NCBI RefSeq assembly: GCF_001613545.1
Contig: NZ_BDCO01000003.1
Coordinates: 558,001-622,000 of the forward strand
Reading direction: 5' to 3'
Length of the DNA stretch: 64,000 nucleotides
Source of the DNA: Terrimicrobium sacchariphilum
Lineage (GTDB): Bacteria > Verrucomicrobiota > Verrucomicrobiia > Chthoniobacterales > Terrimicrobiaceae
Shown in pieces: positions 17,241 through 25,832 of this stretch (its first letter is position 1; each line of letters opens with the position of its first letter). Under the pieces are notes generated by a model. The model worked only from the letters and a program-made list of their open reading frames with translations. It ran no database searches and was not told the DNA's origin. Position numbers and translations under genes: made by a program.

Positions 17241-18287
17241 TTATTTCAGCTCGGCCGCGAGGGACTTGATCGGCTCAAAGCTCACGCCAGCGTCGATCGG
17301 GTGCTCCTTCTTGATCAGGCCAAACTTCAGCCACCAGGTCTCGGTGAGCTTCCAGTGGTCGTTGATCTCGCCGTTCTTCCAGCCGAGCGGCGGGTCTCCG
17401 GCCATCACGCCCATGAATTTCGCCGCCTCAGGCAGGTCGAAGACATAGATGCCGCCCTTGAGCCATTTGCCGTCCTTGCCGATGACGTTCTCGACATCTT
17501 TCACGTCAAATTTCAGGCCCTCGGCGATGATCTTGTTGCCTTCCTCGGGGTGAGCCTTCCACCAAGCCACGGCATCCCAGTAGGCCTTCATGGCTTTCTT
17601 GGCGGCTTCCGGCTTTTCCTTGAGAAAACTGTCGGACATGTACATGCCGTCTCCGAGCAGCGCGGTCTTCATGAAGTACGGCTCCAGCGAACTCGCCATG
17701 ACCTTGGACCCCTTCAGGCTCTCCAGCACCTGGCCGCCGAAGGGTTCCCAGAATTCGCCCGCCGCCACCTTGCCGCTGACCATGGCCGCCACGGCATCGT
17801 CCATCACGACGTTGACGTATTGTACCTCGTCAAACTTCACGCCGTTATTCTCCAGCCAGATGCCCATGAAGATCTGGGTGAGGCCGCCTTCCAGCACCGC
17901 GACAGACTTGCCCTTGAGCTCCTTCGGGTCGGCGATCTTCGGCGACATGATGATCTTGTCCGTGCCCGTCGATGGATTGGTGTAGGTGACGAATTTCACC
18001 GGCACGCCGCTGTCGGCCGCGATCGGGCCGTACTCGACCGTGCTGGAGGTGACGTCCAGCTTGCCCGCCGCCATCTGGCCAAAGCTCTCGTACGGGTCCT
18101 CGATGATCTGCACGTCGAGGTTGATGTCCGGTGCGAGGTTCTTCTCCTTGGCGATGAACCAGAATCCATATCCCGGCCACGAGAAGAGAGACACTTTTAC
18201 TGTCTCCTTGTCAGCCGCCACGCCTCCCTGTACCGCCATGCCCATGACGGCCAGGGCCGTCAGTATTGCCTTCCCCTTGGTTTTCAT
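17241..18287 (-). CDS. ABC transporter substrate-binding protein (SsuA/TauA/THI5-like)
   Basis: This 348-residue protein has a clear signal peptide (MKTKGKAILTALAVMGMAVQ, cleaved after VAA) and the bilobal fold of nitrate/sulfonate/taurine-type binding proteins: KVSLFSWPGYGFWFIAKEKN, ESFGQMAAGKLDVTSSTVEY, ADPKELKGKSVAVLEGG, and a C-terminal helical lobe with KAYWDAVAWWKAHPEEG. It lies 30 bp downstream of the ABC permease and directly upstream of the first Rieske gene, so it probably captures the compound the oxygenases attack. Binding proteins of this type serve sulfonates, nitrate, pyrimidine precursors and aromatic acids, so the ligand cannot be called. No lipobox is seen, consistent with a soluble periplasmic protein. 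Confidence 0.88.
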   Translation of the reverse strand: MKTKGKAILTALAVMGMAVQGGVAADKETVKVSLFSWPGYGFWFIAKEKNLAPDINLDVQIIEDPYESFGQMAAGKLDVTSSTVEYGPIAADSGVPVKFVTYTNPSTGTDKIIMSPKIADPKELKGKSVAVLEGGLTQIFMGIWLENNGVKFDEVQYVNVVMDDAVAAMVSGKVAAGEFWEPFGGQVLESLKGSKVMASSLEPYFMKTALLGDGMYMSDSFLKEKPEAAKKAMKAYWDAVAWWKAHPEEGNKIIAEGLKFDVKDVENVIGKDGKWLKGGIYVFDLPEAAKFMGVMAGDPPLGWKNGEINDHWKLTETWWLKFGLIKKEHPIDAGVSFEPIKSLAAELK

Positions 18288-18317
18288 AGTTTCGTGTTTT
18301 TTTGTTTAGTTGATTCG

Positions 18318-19133
18318 TTACTTGCGGCTACGCAGGTAGGGAAACGCCCACCAGCGCAGGCCGCGAATCGCCGCATCGGATAGGAATCCGAGCATGCCGA
18401 TCGTGAGGATGCCCGCCATGATGATGTCCATGCGCACGAGACGCCGCGCTCGCATCATCACCGCGCCGATGCCATCGGTGGCAGCGACGATTTCGGCGAT
18501 GACGAGGTACGTCCAACTCACCGCCAGCATTTGTCGCATTGTGTCGATGAAGAATGGCAGCGCGCAGGGCAGGATCACACGCAGGACGACCTGCCAGTGC
18601 TTCGCTCCCAACGTGCGCGAGGTGTCGATGAAATCAATCGGTACGCGCTTCGTGTCATCCATCAGGAGGCTGATGAGGAACCAGACGACGCCGATGAAAA
18701 GGAGGGCGATTTTTTGCTCATTCCCCGTGCCGAACCATGCAAGGAGCAGCGGAATGAAGGATGGCGCGGGCAGATAACGGAAAGGCGAGACGATGGGATT
18801 CAGAAAAGCCTCGACCGCCGGGAAGGAGCCCATGAGCACGCCGATGGGCATCGCCACGGCGATGGCCAGGGCAAAGCTGAGCATTGTGCGCTGGAGGCTC
18901 TGCCAGACATCGGTGGCGAAGCCCTTTTCGGCGAAAAGATTGTAGAGCGTCTCCAGGACGGTGACGGGAGTGGGCAGGAGCGCCTCGAGCTCCGGCGAGC
19001 GCGGAGCAAACTGCCAGACGCCAAGAAAGATCGCCCAGGCGGAGGCGGCGAGTGTCACCCTGGCCCAGCGCGGAAGGGTGGCTTGAAACTCAAACCAGCC
19101 GACGCGTTTGCTTGTTTGAGAGTTCGCAGCCAT
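18318..19133 (-). CDS. ABC transporter permease (SsuC/TauC-like)
   Basis: This 271-residue membrane protein has about six hydrophobic segments and the BPD_transp_1 signature region (LGAKHWQVVLRVILPCALPFF, the EAA loop contacting the ATPase). It resembles permeases of the sulfonate/nitrate/taurine class, matching the neighbouring binding protein. It is the first gene of the minus-strand operon 19133 to 12198. No ATP-binding subunit lies in the operon or elsewhere in the window, so the transporter must borrow an ATPase from another locus or the subunit gene was lost. The 245-bp divergent region to the MFS gene at 19379 should hold its promoter. Confidence 0.88.
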   Translation of the reverse strand: MAANSQTSKRVGWFEFQATLPRWARVTLAASAWAIFLGVWQFAPRSPELEALLPTPVTVLETLYNLFAEKGFATDVWQSLQRTMLSFALAIAVAMPIGVLMGSFPAVEAFLNPIVSPFRYLPAPSFIPLLLAWFGTGNEQKIALLFIGVVWFLISLLMDDTKRVPIDFIDTSRTLGAKHWQVVLRVILPCALPFFIDTMRQMLAVSWTYLVIAEIVAATDGIGAVMMRARRLVRMDIIMAGILTIGMLGFLSDAAIRGLRWWAFPYLRSRK

Positions 19134-19296
19134 TAGTTGCTCCGACAGCTGGCGGGTCGCGAACCGGCGCTTCCCTGGGTTTCTCTCGTCATCCCGTTTG
19201 TCTCCCTCCGAGAAATCATGTTCGCATGGTGCACCGGATGGCAGAATCCGGGAATAGCACTTTCTTCCTATACGGTCTTGGACTGGTTGACCGGGA

Positions 19297-19312
19297 ATTC
19301 TCCAGTGAGCCT
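19297..19312. promoter_or_regulatory. LacI-type operator, TTCTCC class
   Basis: ATTCTCCAGTGAGCCT matches the left half and centre of the family seen at 20802 and 29622, with a degenerate right half. It lies 67 bp upstream of the MFS start at 19379. A TTGACC hexamer about ten bases upstream could be a -35 element, which would place the operator in the promoter spacer. Confidence 0.5.
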
Positions 19313-19378
19313 GATCTTTCTCGGGGGTGGCCGAGCGGGGCGTGGTAGTGGTGGCAGCATGAGGTCCCTCTCCCCGCT

Positions 19379-20770
19379 ATGCATCCCGTAATCCCGTGCC
19401 GTTCGGAGACGTCACCCAGAACGAATCGCCCTCTCTGGAAAGCGGGGACGATCACTTATACCACTGGCGGGCTGGTGGCCCTGTTTGCCTGGCTGCTGCT
19501 CGGAGACTTCTCCTGGTCGATGCGCGACCGCTCCGTGGGACCCATGGCGATGTGGTATCTCAATCACCTGGGAGTGCCCAACCTCCTTTTCGGGCTGCTC
19601 ATCAGTTCCTTCCCAGCATTTATCGGACTCGTTCTCGGGCCCGTCATCAGTGTCAAATCTGACCGGCACCGTGGGCGATGGGGGCGCCGTATCCCGTTTC
19701 TACTCGTGACGACGCCCATGGCGGCGGCTGGCATGATCGGTATAGCCGTGACTCCCTTGCTCGCACGGTGGATGCACGGGCATTTCCCAGGGCAGAGTGA
19801 GATGGTCGTGTCTGTGGCATGCTTCGCGGTATTCTGGGCGACCTTCGAGATTGCAACTGTGGCGAGCTACTCGGTTTTCGGGGGACTCGTAAATGATGTG
19901 GTGCCGCAGCCCCTGCTTGGCAGGTTCTATGGACTCTTTCGTGCGGTCAGCCTGATCGACGGTGTGGTCTTCAATTACTGGATAATGGGCCACGTCCCCA
20001 ACCACTTCACTCTTATCCTGCTTTCTGTTGGAGTGTTTTACGGAGTTTCCTTCTTCTTGGTCTGCCTCCGTGTGCGAGAGGGCGAGTATCCTCCGCCCCC
20101 GTCGCCGGAACCCGGGCGGAGATGGCCCTCGGGGATGTGGTCGGAGGTCCGTACTTATTGCCGTGAGTGCTTTTCCAATCCCTATTATCTTGCAGTATTT
20201 CTCTTCCTGATGGGGGCGGGACAGGCGTTCATGCCGGTCAATACGTTTTCGATTCCTTACGCTAATAGTCTCGGCGTCAACATGGATAGTTACGGAAAGG
20301 CACTCGCGCTTACCTTTTTCATCTCGCTCTTGCTGGCCTATCCGCTCGGCTGGCTGGCGGACATCTTTCATCCGCTGCGGGTCGCTCTGGTATCACTGGC
20401 GGGGTATTTTATCGTAGCCATTTGCGGGGCGATCTTTGCGACGACTCCCCAGGCATTTCTGGTGGTCTTTGTCATGCATGGGGTACTCTCGGGGTCGTAC
20501 TTCACTTCGGCGGCCTCGCTGGGAGCTCGCCTGTTTCCCCGGGTGAAATTCGCACAGTTTGCCTCGGCTGCCCTCGCTGTGACCTCTCTCGCTACCATGA
20601 CGCTTACACCCCTCATGGGGGCGATCATCGACCAGACCGGAAACCTTTATCGTCTCACGTATGTGCTCGGCGCCTTCACGGCAGCCGTCGCTCTAGGGGT
20701 CGGCTGGTATGTGCATGCCCGCTTTGTGCAGTTGGGAGGTCCCAAGGCCTACGTGCCTCCGGAGTCTTGA
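19379..20770 (+). CDS. MFS sugar/uronide permease (GPH/SLC45-like), copy 1
   Basis: This 463-residue protein has about twelve hydrophobic segments and motifs of cation-coupled sugar permeases: VISVKSDRHRGRWGRRIPF in the loop after the third segment, LVNDVVPQPLLGRFYGLFR, and a C-terminal region with LGARLFPRVKFAQF. It is strikingly similar to the MFS protein at 49231-50607 over nearly the whole length. The genes around it encode an alginate-lyase-like enzyme, a PL8 lyase and uronate-dehydrogenase-like SDRs, so uptake of unsaturated uronides or short oligouronides is a reasonable inference. The TTCTCC-class operator 67 bp upstream suggests control by the LacI protein at 28569-29606. The start is the first ATG in a frame that opens shortly before it. 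Confidence 0.88.
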   Translation: MHPVIPCRSETSPRTNRPLWKAGTITYTTGGLVALFAWLLLGDFSWSMRDRSVGPMAMWYLNHLGVPNLLFGLLISSFPAFIGLVLGPVISVKSDRHRGRWGRRIPFLLVTTPMAAAGMIGIAVTPLLARWMHGHFPGQSEMVVSVACFAVFWATFEIATVASYSVFGGLVNDVVPQPLLGRFYGLFRAVSLIDGVVFNYWIMGHVPNHFTLILLSVGVFYGVSFFLVCLRVREGEYPPPPSPEPGRRWPSGMWSEVRTYCRECFSNPYYLAVFLFLMGAGQAFMPVNTFSIPYANSLGVNMDSYGKALALTFFISLLLAYPLGWLADIFHPLRVALVSLAGYFIVAICGAIFATTPQAFLVVFVMHGVLSGSYFTSAASLGARLFPRVKFAQFASAALAVTSLATMTLTPLMGAIIDQTGNLYRLTYVLGAFTAAVALGVGWYVHARFVQLGGPKAYVPPES

Positions 20771-20801
20771 GCGAATAGGAGGATCGTCCGGCTATGGGGG
20801 T

Positions 20802-20817
20802 ATTCTCCAATAAGAAT
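20802..20817. promoter_or_regulatory. LacI-type operator, TTCTCC class (near-perfect palindrome)
   Basis: ATTCT-CCAATA-AGAAT has perfect 5-bp arms. It lies 45 bp upstream of the GTG start of the alginate-lyase-like gene and 31 bp downstream of the MFS stop, so it probably gives the lyase gene its own regulated promoter. Confidence 0.6.
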
Positions 20818-20862
20818 TCCCCTCAGGTTGAGGCAAAAGACATGCGCTCATAGAGTGCGCAC

Positions 20863-22476
20863 GTGATTGCATTCCCTCCCTTTTCGCGCCCTATCGTTCG
20901 CTGGCTCGGAGGCCTCTTGATCGTGACGACCGGAACGTTTGGCGGCATCTGTCATGCGCAAGATATCCTGATGCGGACCGATTCCTTGGGCCAGGATCTC
21001 CAGCCCTATAGGGTGAAGGTCAATGGCAAGGAGCATAACTTTGCCGAACTGCTCAAGCTCAGGCCTGCTGACACGGACGGGGCACAGATCGAAACGGTGA
21101 AGCCGTTTCTCTTCAAGCATCCCGGCACGCTGAACGATCTGGATCAGTTGAATTTCATCAAACAGAAGATCGCCGAGGGCAGGGAACCCTGGGCGAGCGC
21201 CTTTGAGCGAATGAAGAAATCGCGTCATGGCAGGATCGACTATCTGGCAAAGATGAAGCAGCCACCGGAGATTATTTCGTCTGGATTCAGTGGATCCCAG
21301 GCTGTCGGCGCCTTTGAGGAGATGAATGACGCCACAGCGGCCTATGCCCAGGCTCTCCTGTGGTACTTCACGGGGGAAAGGAAATACGCAGAAAACGCGG
21401 CGGCCATTCTCGAGACCTATGCGAGGACAGTGAAGTCCCACGAAGGTGCAAACTGGTACCTGCTCGTTGCGTGGTCTGGATCGGTCTTTCCCGTCGCCGC
21501 GGATTTACTCAAGGCCACCGACCCCGAGTGGAAGAATGCGCCTGAGGTGCAGAAATGGTTCAACGATGTCTTTTTACCTGTACTCCACAACCGCGTCTCC
21601 CATGGCAATCGCGCCCTGGCCGTGATCAACGCGATGGCTGCGATAGGTGTCTTCAATGAAGACGTGGGGGCGTTTTATGAGGCGATGAACCACTGGTTGA
21701 GCTATGTGCCCGCTTATTTCTATCTCCAGTCAGACGGTCCCAAGCCGAGGATGCCTGACTACTGGCTGCCCGAGATCACGCCGAGTAACGCCTTTCTCAA
21801 TGCCCTCAACGCTCCTACCTTTCCGAAAGACTGGACGCCCTGGACTCAACTCGCCGAGGAGAACTGGAACATGGACAAGCGTCGGGGGAAATTTGGCGAT
21901 GACATCACCATCATGCGCAAGGCGGCGAAGGAAGAGCGCGATCCCGCGCCCGCGTGGCGTGGAGCGCCCGGCACCTACCTCGATGGCTATACAGCGGAAA
22001 CAGCCCGCGATCTGGCTCATGTCGATGTGTCCTTTGTTTCAGCGATGAACACCGCAGAGATCGCATGGCATCAGGGCATCGATCTTTATACCCCGGCGGC
22101 CAGGCGATTGACGACATTCATGGAAGCGCAGGCAAAGCTGCGGTTTGGTGAACCGCCTCCGGGTTCCGTGACAGAACCGCTCCTTGCTCTGGGAACGGGT
22201 CCGGGAGCTTATGAGATGGCCTACGATCGATTTCACAATGTCATGGGCATCGACCTGCCGCAGTCGTTGAAGTTTCTGGACGTCGTGATCCGACCGGCCA
22301 AGGGTTCGCGGGTATATCCGCTTGTCCGCGGCGAGGAGGGCCGTGATCCTCAGAATCCGCGGCTGTGGAAATTCCCGGAACCTTTCCCATCCCTGTTCGC
22401 TACCGTTATTAGCGAGGAGGATGGCTGGCTTAATAGCTGGCAGACCCTCACGCATCGCGATCTGCATGCAAAATGA
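20863..22476 (+). CDS. Secreted alginate-lyase-family protein (PL5-like alpha/alpha barrel)
   Basis: This 537-residue protein starts with GTG and has an N-terminal leader (RWLGGLLIVTTGTFGG ... CHAQ). The mature part matches the alginate_lyase domain (PF05426 type): a long helical toroid with DATAAYAQALLWYFTGERKYAENAAAI-type repeats, NWYLLVAWSGS, a SHGNRALAVINAMAAIGVF stretch with the conserved His-Gly-Asn-Arg, and a C-terminal segment with GTGPGAYEMAYDRFHN. This fold houses mannuronate lyases and related enzymes that beta-eliminate polyuronides or act on bacterial exopolysaccharides. It follows the MFS gene by 92 bp with its own putative operator. The exact substrate (alginate or another acidic glycan) is not determined. 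Confidence 0.83.
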   Translation: MIAFPPFSRPIVRWLGGLLIVTTGTFGGICHAQDILMRTDSLGQDLQPYRVKVNGKEHNFAELLKLRPADTDGAQIETVKPFLFKHPGTLNDLDQLNFIKQKIAEGREPWASAFERMKKSRHGRIDYLAKMKQPPEIISSGFSGSQAVGAFEEMNDATAAYAQALLWYFTGERKYAENAAAILETYARTVKSHEGANWYLLVAWSGSVFPVAADLLKATDPEWKNAPEVQKWFNDVFLPVLHNRVSHGNRALAVINAMAAIGVFNEDVGAFYEAMNHWLSYVPAYFYLQSDGPKPRMPDYWLPEITPSNAFLNALNAPTFPKDWTPWTQLAEENWNMDKRRGKFGDDITIMRKAAKEERDPAPAWRGAPGTYLDGYTAETARDLAHVDVSFVSAMNTAEIAWHQGIDLYTPAARRLTTFMEAQAKLRFGEPPPGSVTEPLLALGTGPGAYEMAYDRFHNVMGIDLPQSLKFLDVVIRPAKGSRVYPLVRGEEGRDPQNPRLWKFPEPFPSLFATVISEEDGWLNSWQTLTHRDLHAK

Positions 22477-22493
22477 GGCCGCGATTCAGTTTA

Positions 22494-22509
22494 GTTCTCC
22501 AATGAGGAT
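22494..22509. promoter_or_regulatory. LacI-type operator, TTCTCC class
   Basis: GTTCTCCAATGAGGAT matches the family consensus, with the right half one base off. It lies 17 bp after the lyase stop and 71 bp upstream of the PEP-CTERM gene at 22581. Confidence 0.5.
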
Positions 22510-22580
22510 TTTCGCTGCCTTGTCCGCCACCTCCTTCCTGACAACGATCTGATCCAAGATTTACCCCCTAGTAATCATCC

Positions 22581-24401
22581 ATGAAAACATCTCTCATGTC
22601 TCATCCGCTTTCCGCTGGGAATCCGGTCGCATCCCGGCGTCATCTCTGCGGGATTTTGCGTCTTGCTGCCCTTGCCGCGGTCGCTCTCGCCCCTGCGCTT
22701 CACGCAGATACACTCACCTGGGATAGCGGTGGAGCGAGTCCGGGGAATCCGCTCGATGGCTCGGGAACATGGAACACCTCGAGTCTGCTGTGGAGCAATG
22801 GCCTCTCCGACGCCGCCTGGGTCAATACGACGAGCAACATAGCGGTCTTTGGAAACAATAATGGTGCAGCCGGAACTGTGACTCTTGGGGAGGCTATTAC
22901 TGCCGGCGGAATTACTTTCAACACACCCGGGTCAGGAGCTTATACAATATCGGGGAGTACTTTGACTCTGGGCAGTACAGCCACGGTTACAACGAACGCA
23001 AGCGCAGCGATCAATTCGGTCATCGCGGGAAGCGCGGGGTTGACCAAGGCCGGCGCTGGGACGCTGACACTCAGCGGAACAAATACCTACACCGGGGGCA
23101 CCGTGATCAGCGGGGGGCTGTTGGTTGCGAACATCAACGCCAATCTGGGTGATAGCAGTTCGGGAGCAAACCGGAATCTGACGATGCTGAACGGAGCAGC
23201 ATTTCAGTGGACCGGAACGTCGTCCGGATTTAATCGCAATTGGATTCTTGGTGCTGGGACCACTACGATTCAGGTCGCAGGAACATCGGCTTTGCTCAGT
23301 AATGGCACGATTTCCTTCACAGGGTCGGGGCCACGCACTCTGGTTTTATCGACGACGAGCTCGTCTATCTCCACGTTAGGAGGTGCGATCACCGATGGCG
23401 CGGGAGGTATGACTTCCGTTACGAAAAATGGGTCTGGGATCTGGACCCTGACAAGCACTGGAAACACGTACAGCGGGGAAACGATTGTGAACGCAGGGAC
23501 GCTTTCCGCAGGAGCTACGAACGCAATCTCGGTGAATAGCACAGTGAGGGTCAACACGGGCGCCACGCTCAGGTTCGACGCCGGGACACAGACCATTGCC
23601 AACCTTCAGGATGGTAGCGGCGGCGGCGGCACGCTCGCAATGAACATTGCCGGAACGACGGCCCTGACCGTTCAATCGGGCTCGTTCAGCGGTGTACTGA
23701 AGGACCAGAGTGCAGGGACCAAGATTTTAGCGCTGTCCAAGACCACGTCGGATACGCTGATCCTAACTGGATCCGCCAACACTTACTCTGGTGGTACGAC
23801 GGTGTCGGGTGGGACGTTGCTTATCAACAATGCGAGCGGAAACGCGCTCGGCACCGGTGCGGTGATTGTCAATGCCGGCGCTTTGGGCGGCAGCGGATTC
23901 ACTGCGGCGAATATCACGGTCGGAAATGGCAGCGGCATCCAGGATGCGACGATCACCCCCGGGGGGGGAGGGACGGGTACCTTTACCACCTCGGGGTCGA
24001 TTTCACTGTTGTCCGATGCGGTTTTTGCCTTTGAACTCAATGGAGCAAGCGGCTCGGTCGCTGCTGACAAGATCGTCGCCAATGGCGTAGCCATCGACTC
24101 CGGCGCGACCTTTTCATTTACGCTGCTAGGTGGGTTGAGCGGACTGCAGGTGAACGACGAGTTCAAGATTATCGACAACACGGGGGCGGGTAATATCGCA
24201 GGGCAATTCAGTAATCTCGTTGCTGGAGGCACATACAATGCGGGTGGCGGATTGACCTTCAGCGTCAGCGGCAGCGGCGGGGTGTATGGTAACGACCTCG
24301 TGCTGACGGTGGCGACTGTGCCGGAACCTTCCACATGGGGACTCCTCGCGGCAGGAATGACGGTGCTCGTGGTGTTGCGCCAAAGGGGGAAAGTTTCGTG
24401 A
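22581..24401 (+). CDS. PEP-CTERM surface protein with autotransporter-associated beta-strand repeats
   Basis: This 606-residue protein has a leader ending LAPALHA, a low-complexity Gly/Thr/Ser/Asn-rich beta-helical body, and at least three PATR-type repeats: GAGTLTLSGTNTYTGGT, GSGIWTLTSTGNTYSGET and SDTLILTGSANTYSGGT. It ends with a PEP-CTERM sorting tag (VPEPSTWGLLAAGMTVLV followed by RQRGK), recognised by an exosortase, for which no gene is present here. No outer-membrane autotransporter barrel is present, so despite the repeats it is not a classical autotransporter; this arrangement is common in Verrucomicrobia. A C5-G8 run at 23956-23968 could be prone to slippage. The stop overlaps the start of the next gene (GTGA). 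Probably a surface or matrix protein, perhaps binding the polymer degraded by the locus. Confidence 0.85.
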   Translation: MKTSLMSHPLSAGNPVASRRHLCGILRLAALAAVALAPALHADTLTWDSGGASPGNPLDGSGTWNTSSLLWSNGLSDAAWVNTTSNIAVFGNNNGAAGTVTLGEAITAGGITFNTPGSGAYTISGSTLTLGSTATVTTNASAAINSVIAGSAGLTKAGAGTLTLSGTNTYTGGTVISGGLLVANINANLGDSSSGANRNLTMLNGAAFQWTGTSSGFNRNWILGAGTTTIQVAGTSALLSNGTISFTGSGPRTLVLSTTSSSISTLGGAITDGAGGMTSVTKNGSGIWTLTSTGNTYSGETIVNAGTLSAGATNAISVNSTVRVNTGATLRFDAGTQTIANLQDGSGGGGTLAMNIAGTTALTVQSGSFSGVLKDQSAGTKILALSKTTSDTLILTGSANTYSGGTTVSGGTLLINNASGNALGTGAVIVNAGALGGSGFTAANITVGNGSGIQDATITPGGGGTGTFTTSGSISLLSDAVFAFELNGASGSVAADKIVANGVAIDSGATFSFTLLGGLSGLQVNDEFKIIDNTGAGNIAGQFSNLVAGGTYNAGGGLTFSVSGSGGVYGNDLVLTVATVPEPSTWGLLAAGMTVLVVLRQRGKVS

Positions 24402-24934
24402 AGCTGAACGCAGCGTTTCTCGCGGCACTGGCGATCGGCTGCTGTTGCCATGCGGCTGATCCGGTTGAGATGCTCATCGACAACGGGGGATTTGAGAGCG
24501 GTCTCGACGGATGGACCCTGCGGGTCGGGGAAGGTGCCGTGGCAGCGCCGGAAGCCGCCCACGGCGGGCAGGCTGGTCTGCGTATTCCGACGACGGTCAA
24601 GATGAGCATCCAGGCCGCATCGGTCCCGGTTGACTGTGGAAAGAGATACCGTATTTCGCTTTGGGTGCGCGGTATCGGCTCGATCCCGATGTCTCTCAAT
24701 CTCGGGTGGCGTAACGACTCGGGCAAATACATGGAGGTGCAGAATCCCAATGATTTCAAACTCGCCCTGCCTGTGGGTTCCGAGTGGCAGCATTTTACAC
24801 GGGAGTTTGTCCCGCCGGACGGCGCGGCCTCCTTGCAGGTGGGATTCTCAACCTGGTTGCCGCCGGGAAAGACGAGCGCGACGCCCATCGATGTGGATGA
24901 GGTTGTCCTCGAGGAGATCGGCGAAGCGAACTAG
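24398..24934 (+). CDS. Secreted lectin-like carbohydrate-binding protein (CBM4/9-like)
   Basis: The frame is open earlier, but GTG at 24398 is the better start: it overlaps the preceding stop as GTGA, has a ribosome-binding site (AAAGGGGG, about 8 bases upstream) and begins a leader peptide (KLNAAFLAALAIGCCCHA). The 178-residue product is a single beta-sandwich with the carbohydrate-binding opening NGGFESGLDGWTL, the motif VPVDCGKRYRISLWVRG, and a closing IDVDEVVLEE strand. The same GFE-x-GL-x-GW opening recurs in the proteins at 41690-43174, 43201-43710 and 43722-45056. It is translationally coupled to the PEP-CTERM protein, suggesting joint work at the cell surface. Ligand unknown. Confidence 0.75.
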   Translation: MKLNAAFLAALAIGCCCHAADPVEMLIDNGGFESGLDGWTLRVGEGAVAAPEAAHGGQAGLRIPTTVKMSIQAASVPVDCGKRYRISLWVRGIGSIPMSLNLGWRNDSGKYMEVQNPNDFKLALPVGSEWQHFTREFVPPDGAASLQVGFSTWLPPGKTSATPIDVDEVVLEEIGEAN

Positions 24935-24954
24935 AAATTCTACAGGAAGAATTT
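24935..24954. promoter_or_regulatory. LacI-type operator, TTCTACAGG class (perfect palindrome)
   Basis: AAATTCT-ACAGGA-AGAATTT has perfect 7-bp arms, the best palindrome of this operator family in the window. It starts at the last base of the preceding reading frame and lies 75 bp upstream of the SDR gene at 25030. Confidence 0.65.
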
Positions 24955-25029
24955 TGCACATCTTGTTCATCTCCGAAGCCCCGCTATTTTCCCATTAAAG
25001 CCAGAAATGTCCCCTTTTACGGGAAATCT

Positions 25030-25800
25030 ATGAATACCGACACGCGCCTGACCTCCGCCATTCACAAAGTCCTCATCACGGGCGCGTCCGGATACCTCGG
25101 GCAGTCGCTTTGCGAGGTGTTGTCGGAGGATTATGACCTGATCCGCATGGACGTGGTCGAGACGCCGGGGCCCGGGGAGTTTCTGGCGGCTTCGGTGACA
25201 GATCGCGAGGTGCTTGATTCCGCATGCGCTCGCGCGGACGCGCTGGTGATCGCACACATGGCGCCGAACCGTCCCGATGTGTACGACTGGCCCGATGAGT
25301 GTCTCGACATCAATGTGCGCGGGGCGGCTCTGGCATTTGAGGCTGCGGTGCGGAACGGCATCCGGCGCGTGATCCTGATCTCGAGCATCTCGGTCGTCGG
25401 CGGACATTGTTCGCCGGGGTTCACGACAGCGGAGATGCCGTTTGCTCCGGTGAACCTCTACTCCATGACCAAGGTGCTGCAGGAGGAGGTGGCGGAGTAT
25501 TACCATCGCCTGCGGGGACTCGAAATAGTCGTGCTCAGACCCGCCTATATCCTACGCGAGGATTCACTCGTGAACAAATACGGTAAAAAGCGCGACTCGA
25601 TCACATGGCATTGTATCGATCCGCGGGATATCGGGCATGCGGTGCGATGCGGGTTGCAACTGCCTGATCTTTCCTACGAGGTGTTCTATCTTGCGGCAGG
25701 CCCGGGTGCCGAAGAGCATGTGGATCTGGAACCCAACAAGGTACGCCTCGGCTGGATCCCCCGGCATCGCTTTGAGGGTATTGCCATAGAGGCGGCCTAA
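25030..25800 (+). CDS. NAD-dependent epimerase/dehydratase-family SDR, uronate-dehydrogenase-like (copy 1)
   Basis: This 256-residue protein is a short extended-type SDR: N-terminal dinucleotide motif TGASGYLG (residues 17-24), an acidic residue after the second strand, the active-site motif YSMTK (YxxxK) and an LRPAYI strand. Length and layout, with DINVRGAALAFEAA and a late GWIPRHRFEG segment, resemble uronate dehydrogenase, which oxidises hexuronates to aldarolactones with NAD+, more than full-length sugar-nucleotide epimerases (about 310-340 residues). This is a fold-level comparison by eye. It sits between a putative operator and the PL8 lyase gene (32 bp downstream) and has a paralogue at 31007-31840. 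Oxidising released uronic acids is a plausible role. Confidence 0.75.
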   Translation: MNTDTRLTSAIHKVLITGASGYLGQSLCEVLSEDYDLIRMDVVETPGPGEFLAASVTDREVLDSACARADALVIAHMAPNRPDVYDWPDECLDINVRGAALAFEAAVRNGIRRVILISSISVVGGHCSPGFTTAEMPFAPVNLYSMTKVLQEEVAEYYHRLRGLEIVVLRPAYILREDSLVNKYGKKRDSITWHCIDPRDIGHAVRCGLQLPDLSYEVFYLAAGPGAEEHVDLEPNKVRLGWIPRHRFEGIAIEAA

Positions 25801-25832
25801 AAACACGACCGCCTGCCGGTTCTCCATTTATC

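Noticed and set aside
15532-17448. 638-codon plus-strand frame over the SUMF1, Rieske and binding-protein genes
   Set aside because: Shadow frame created by codon bias; it crosses three real gene boundaries.
22581-24401. Calling the repeat protein an autotransporter
   Set aside because: There is no C-terminal beta-barrel; it ends with a PEP-CTERM tag.
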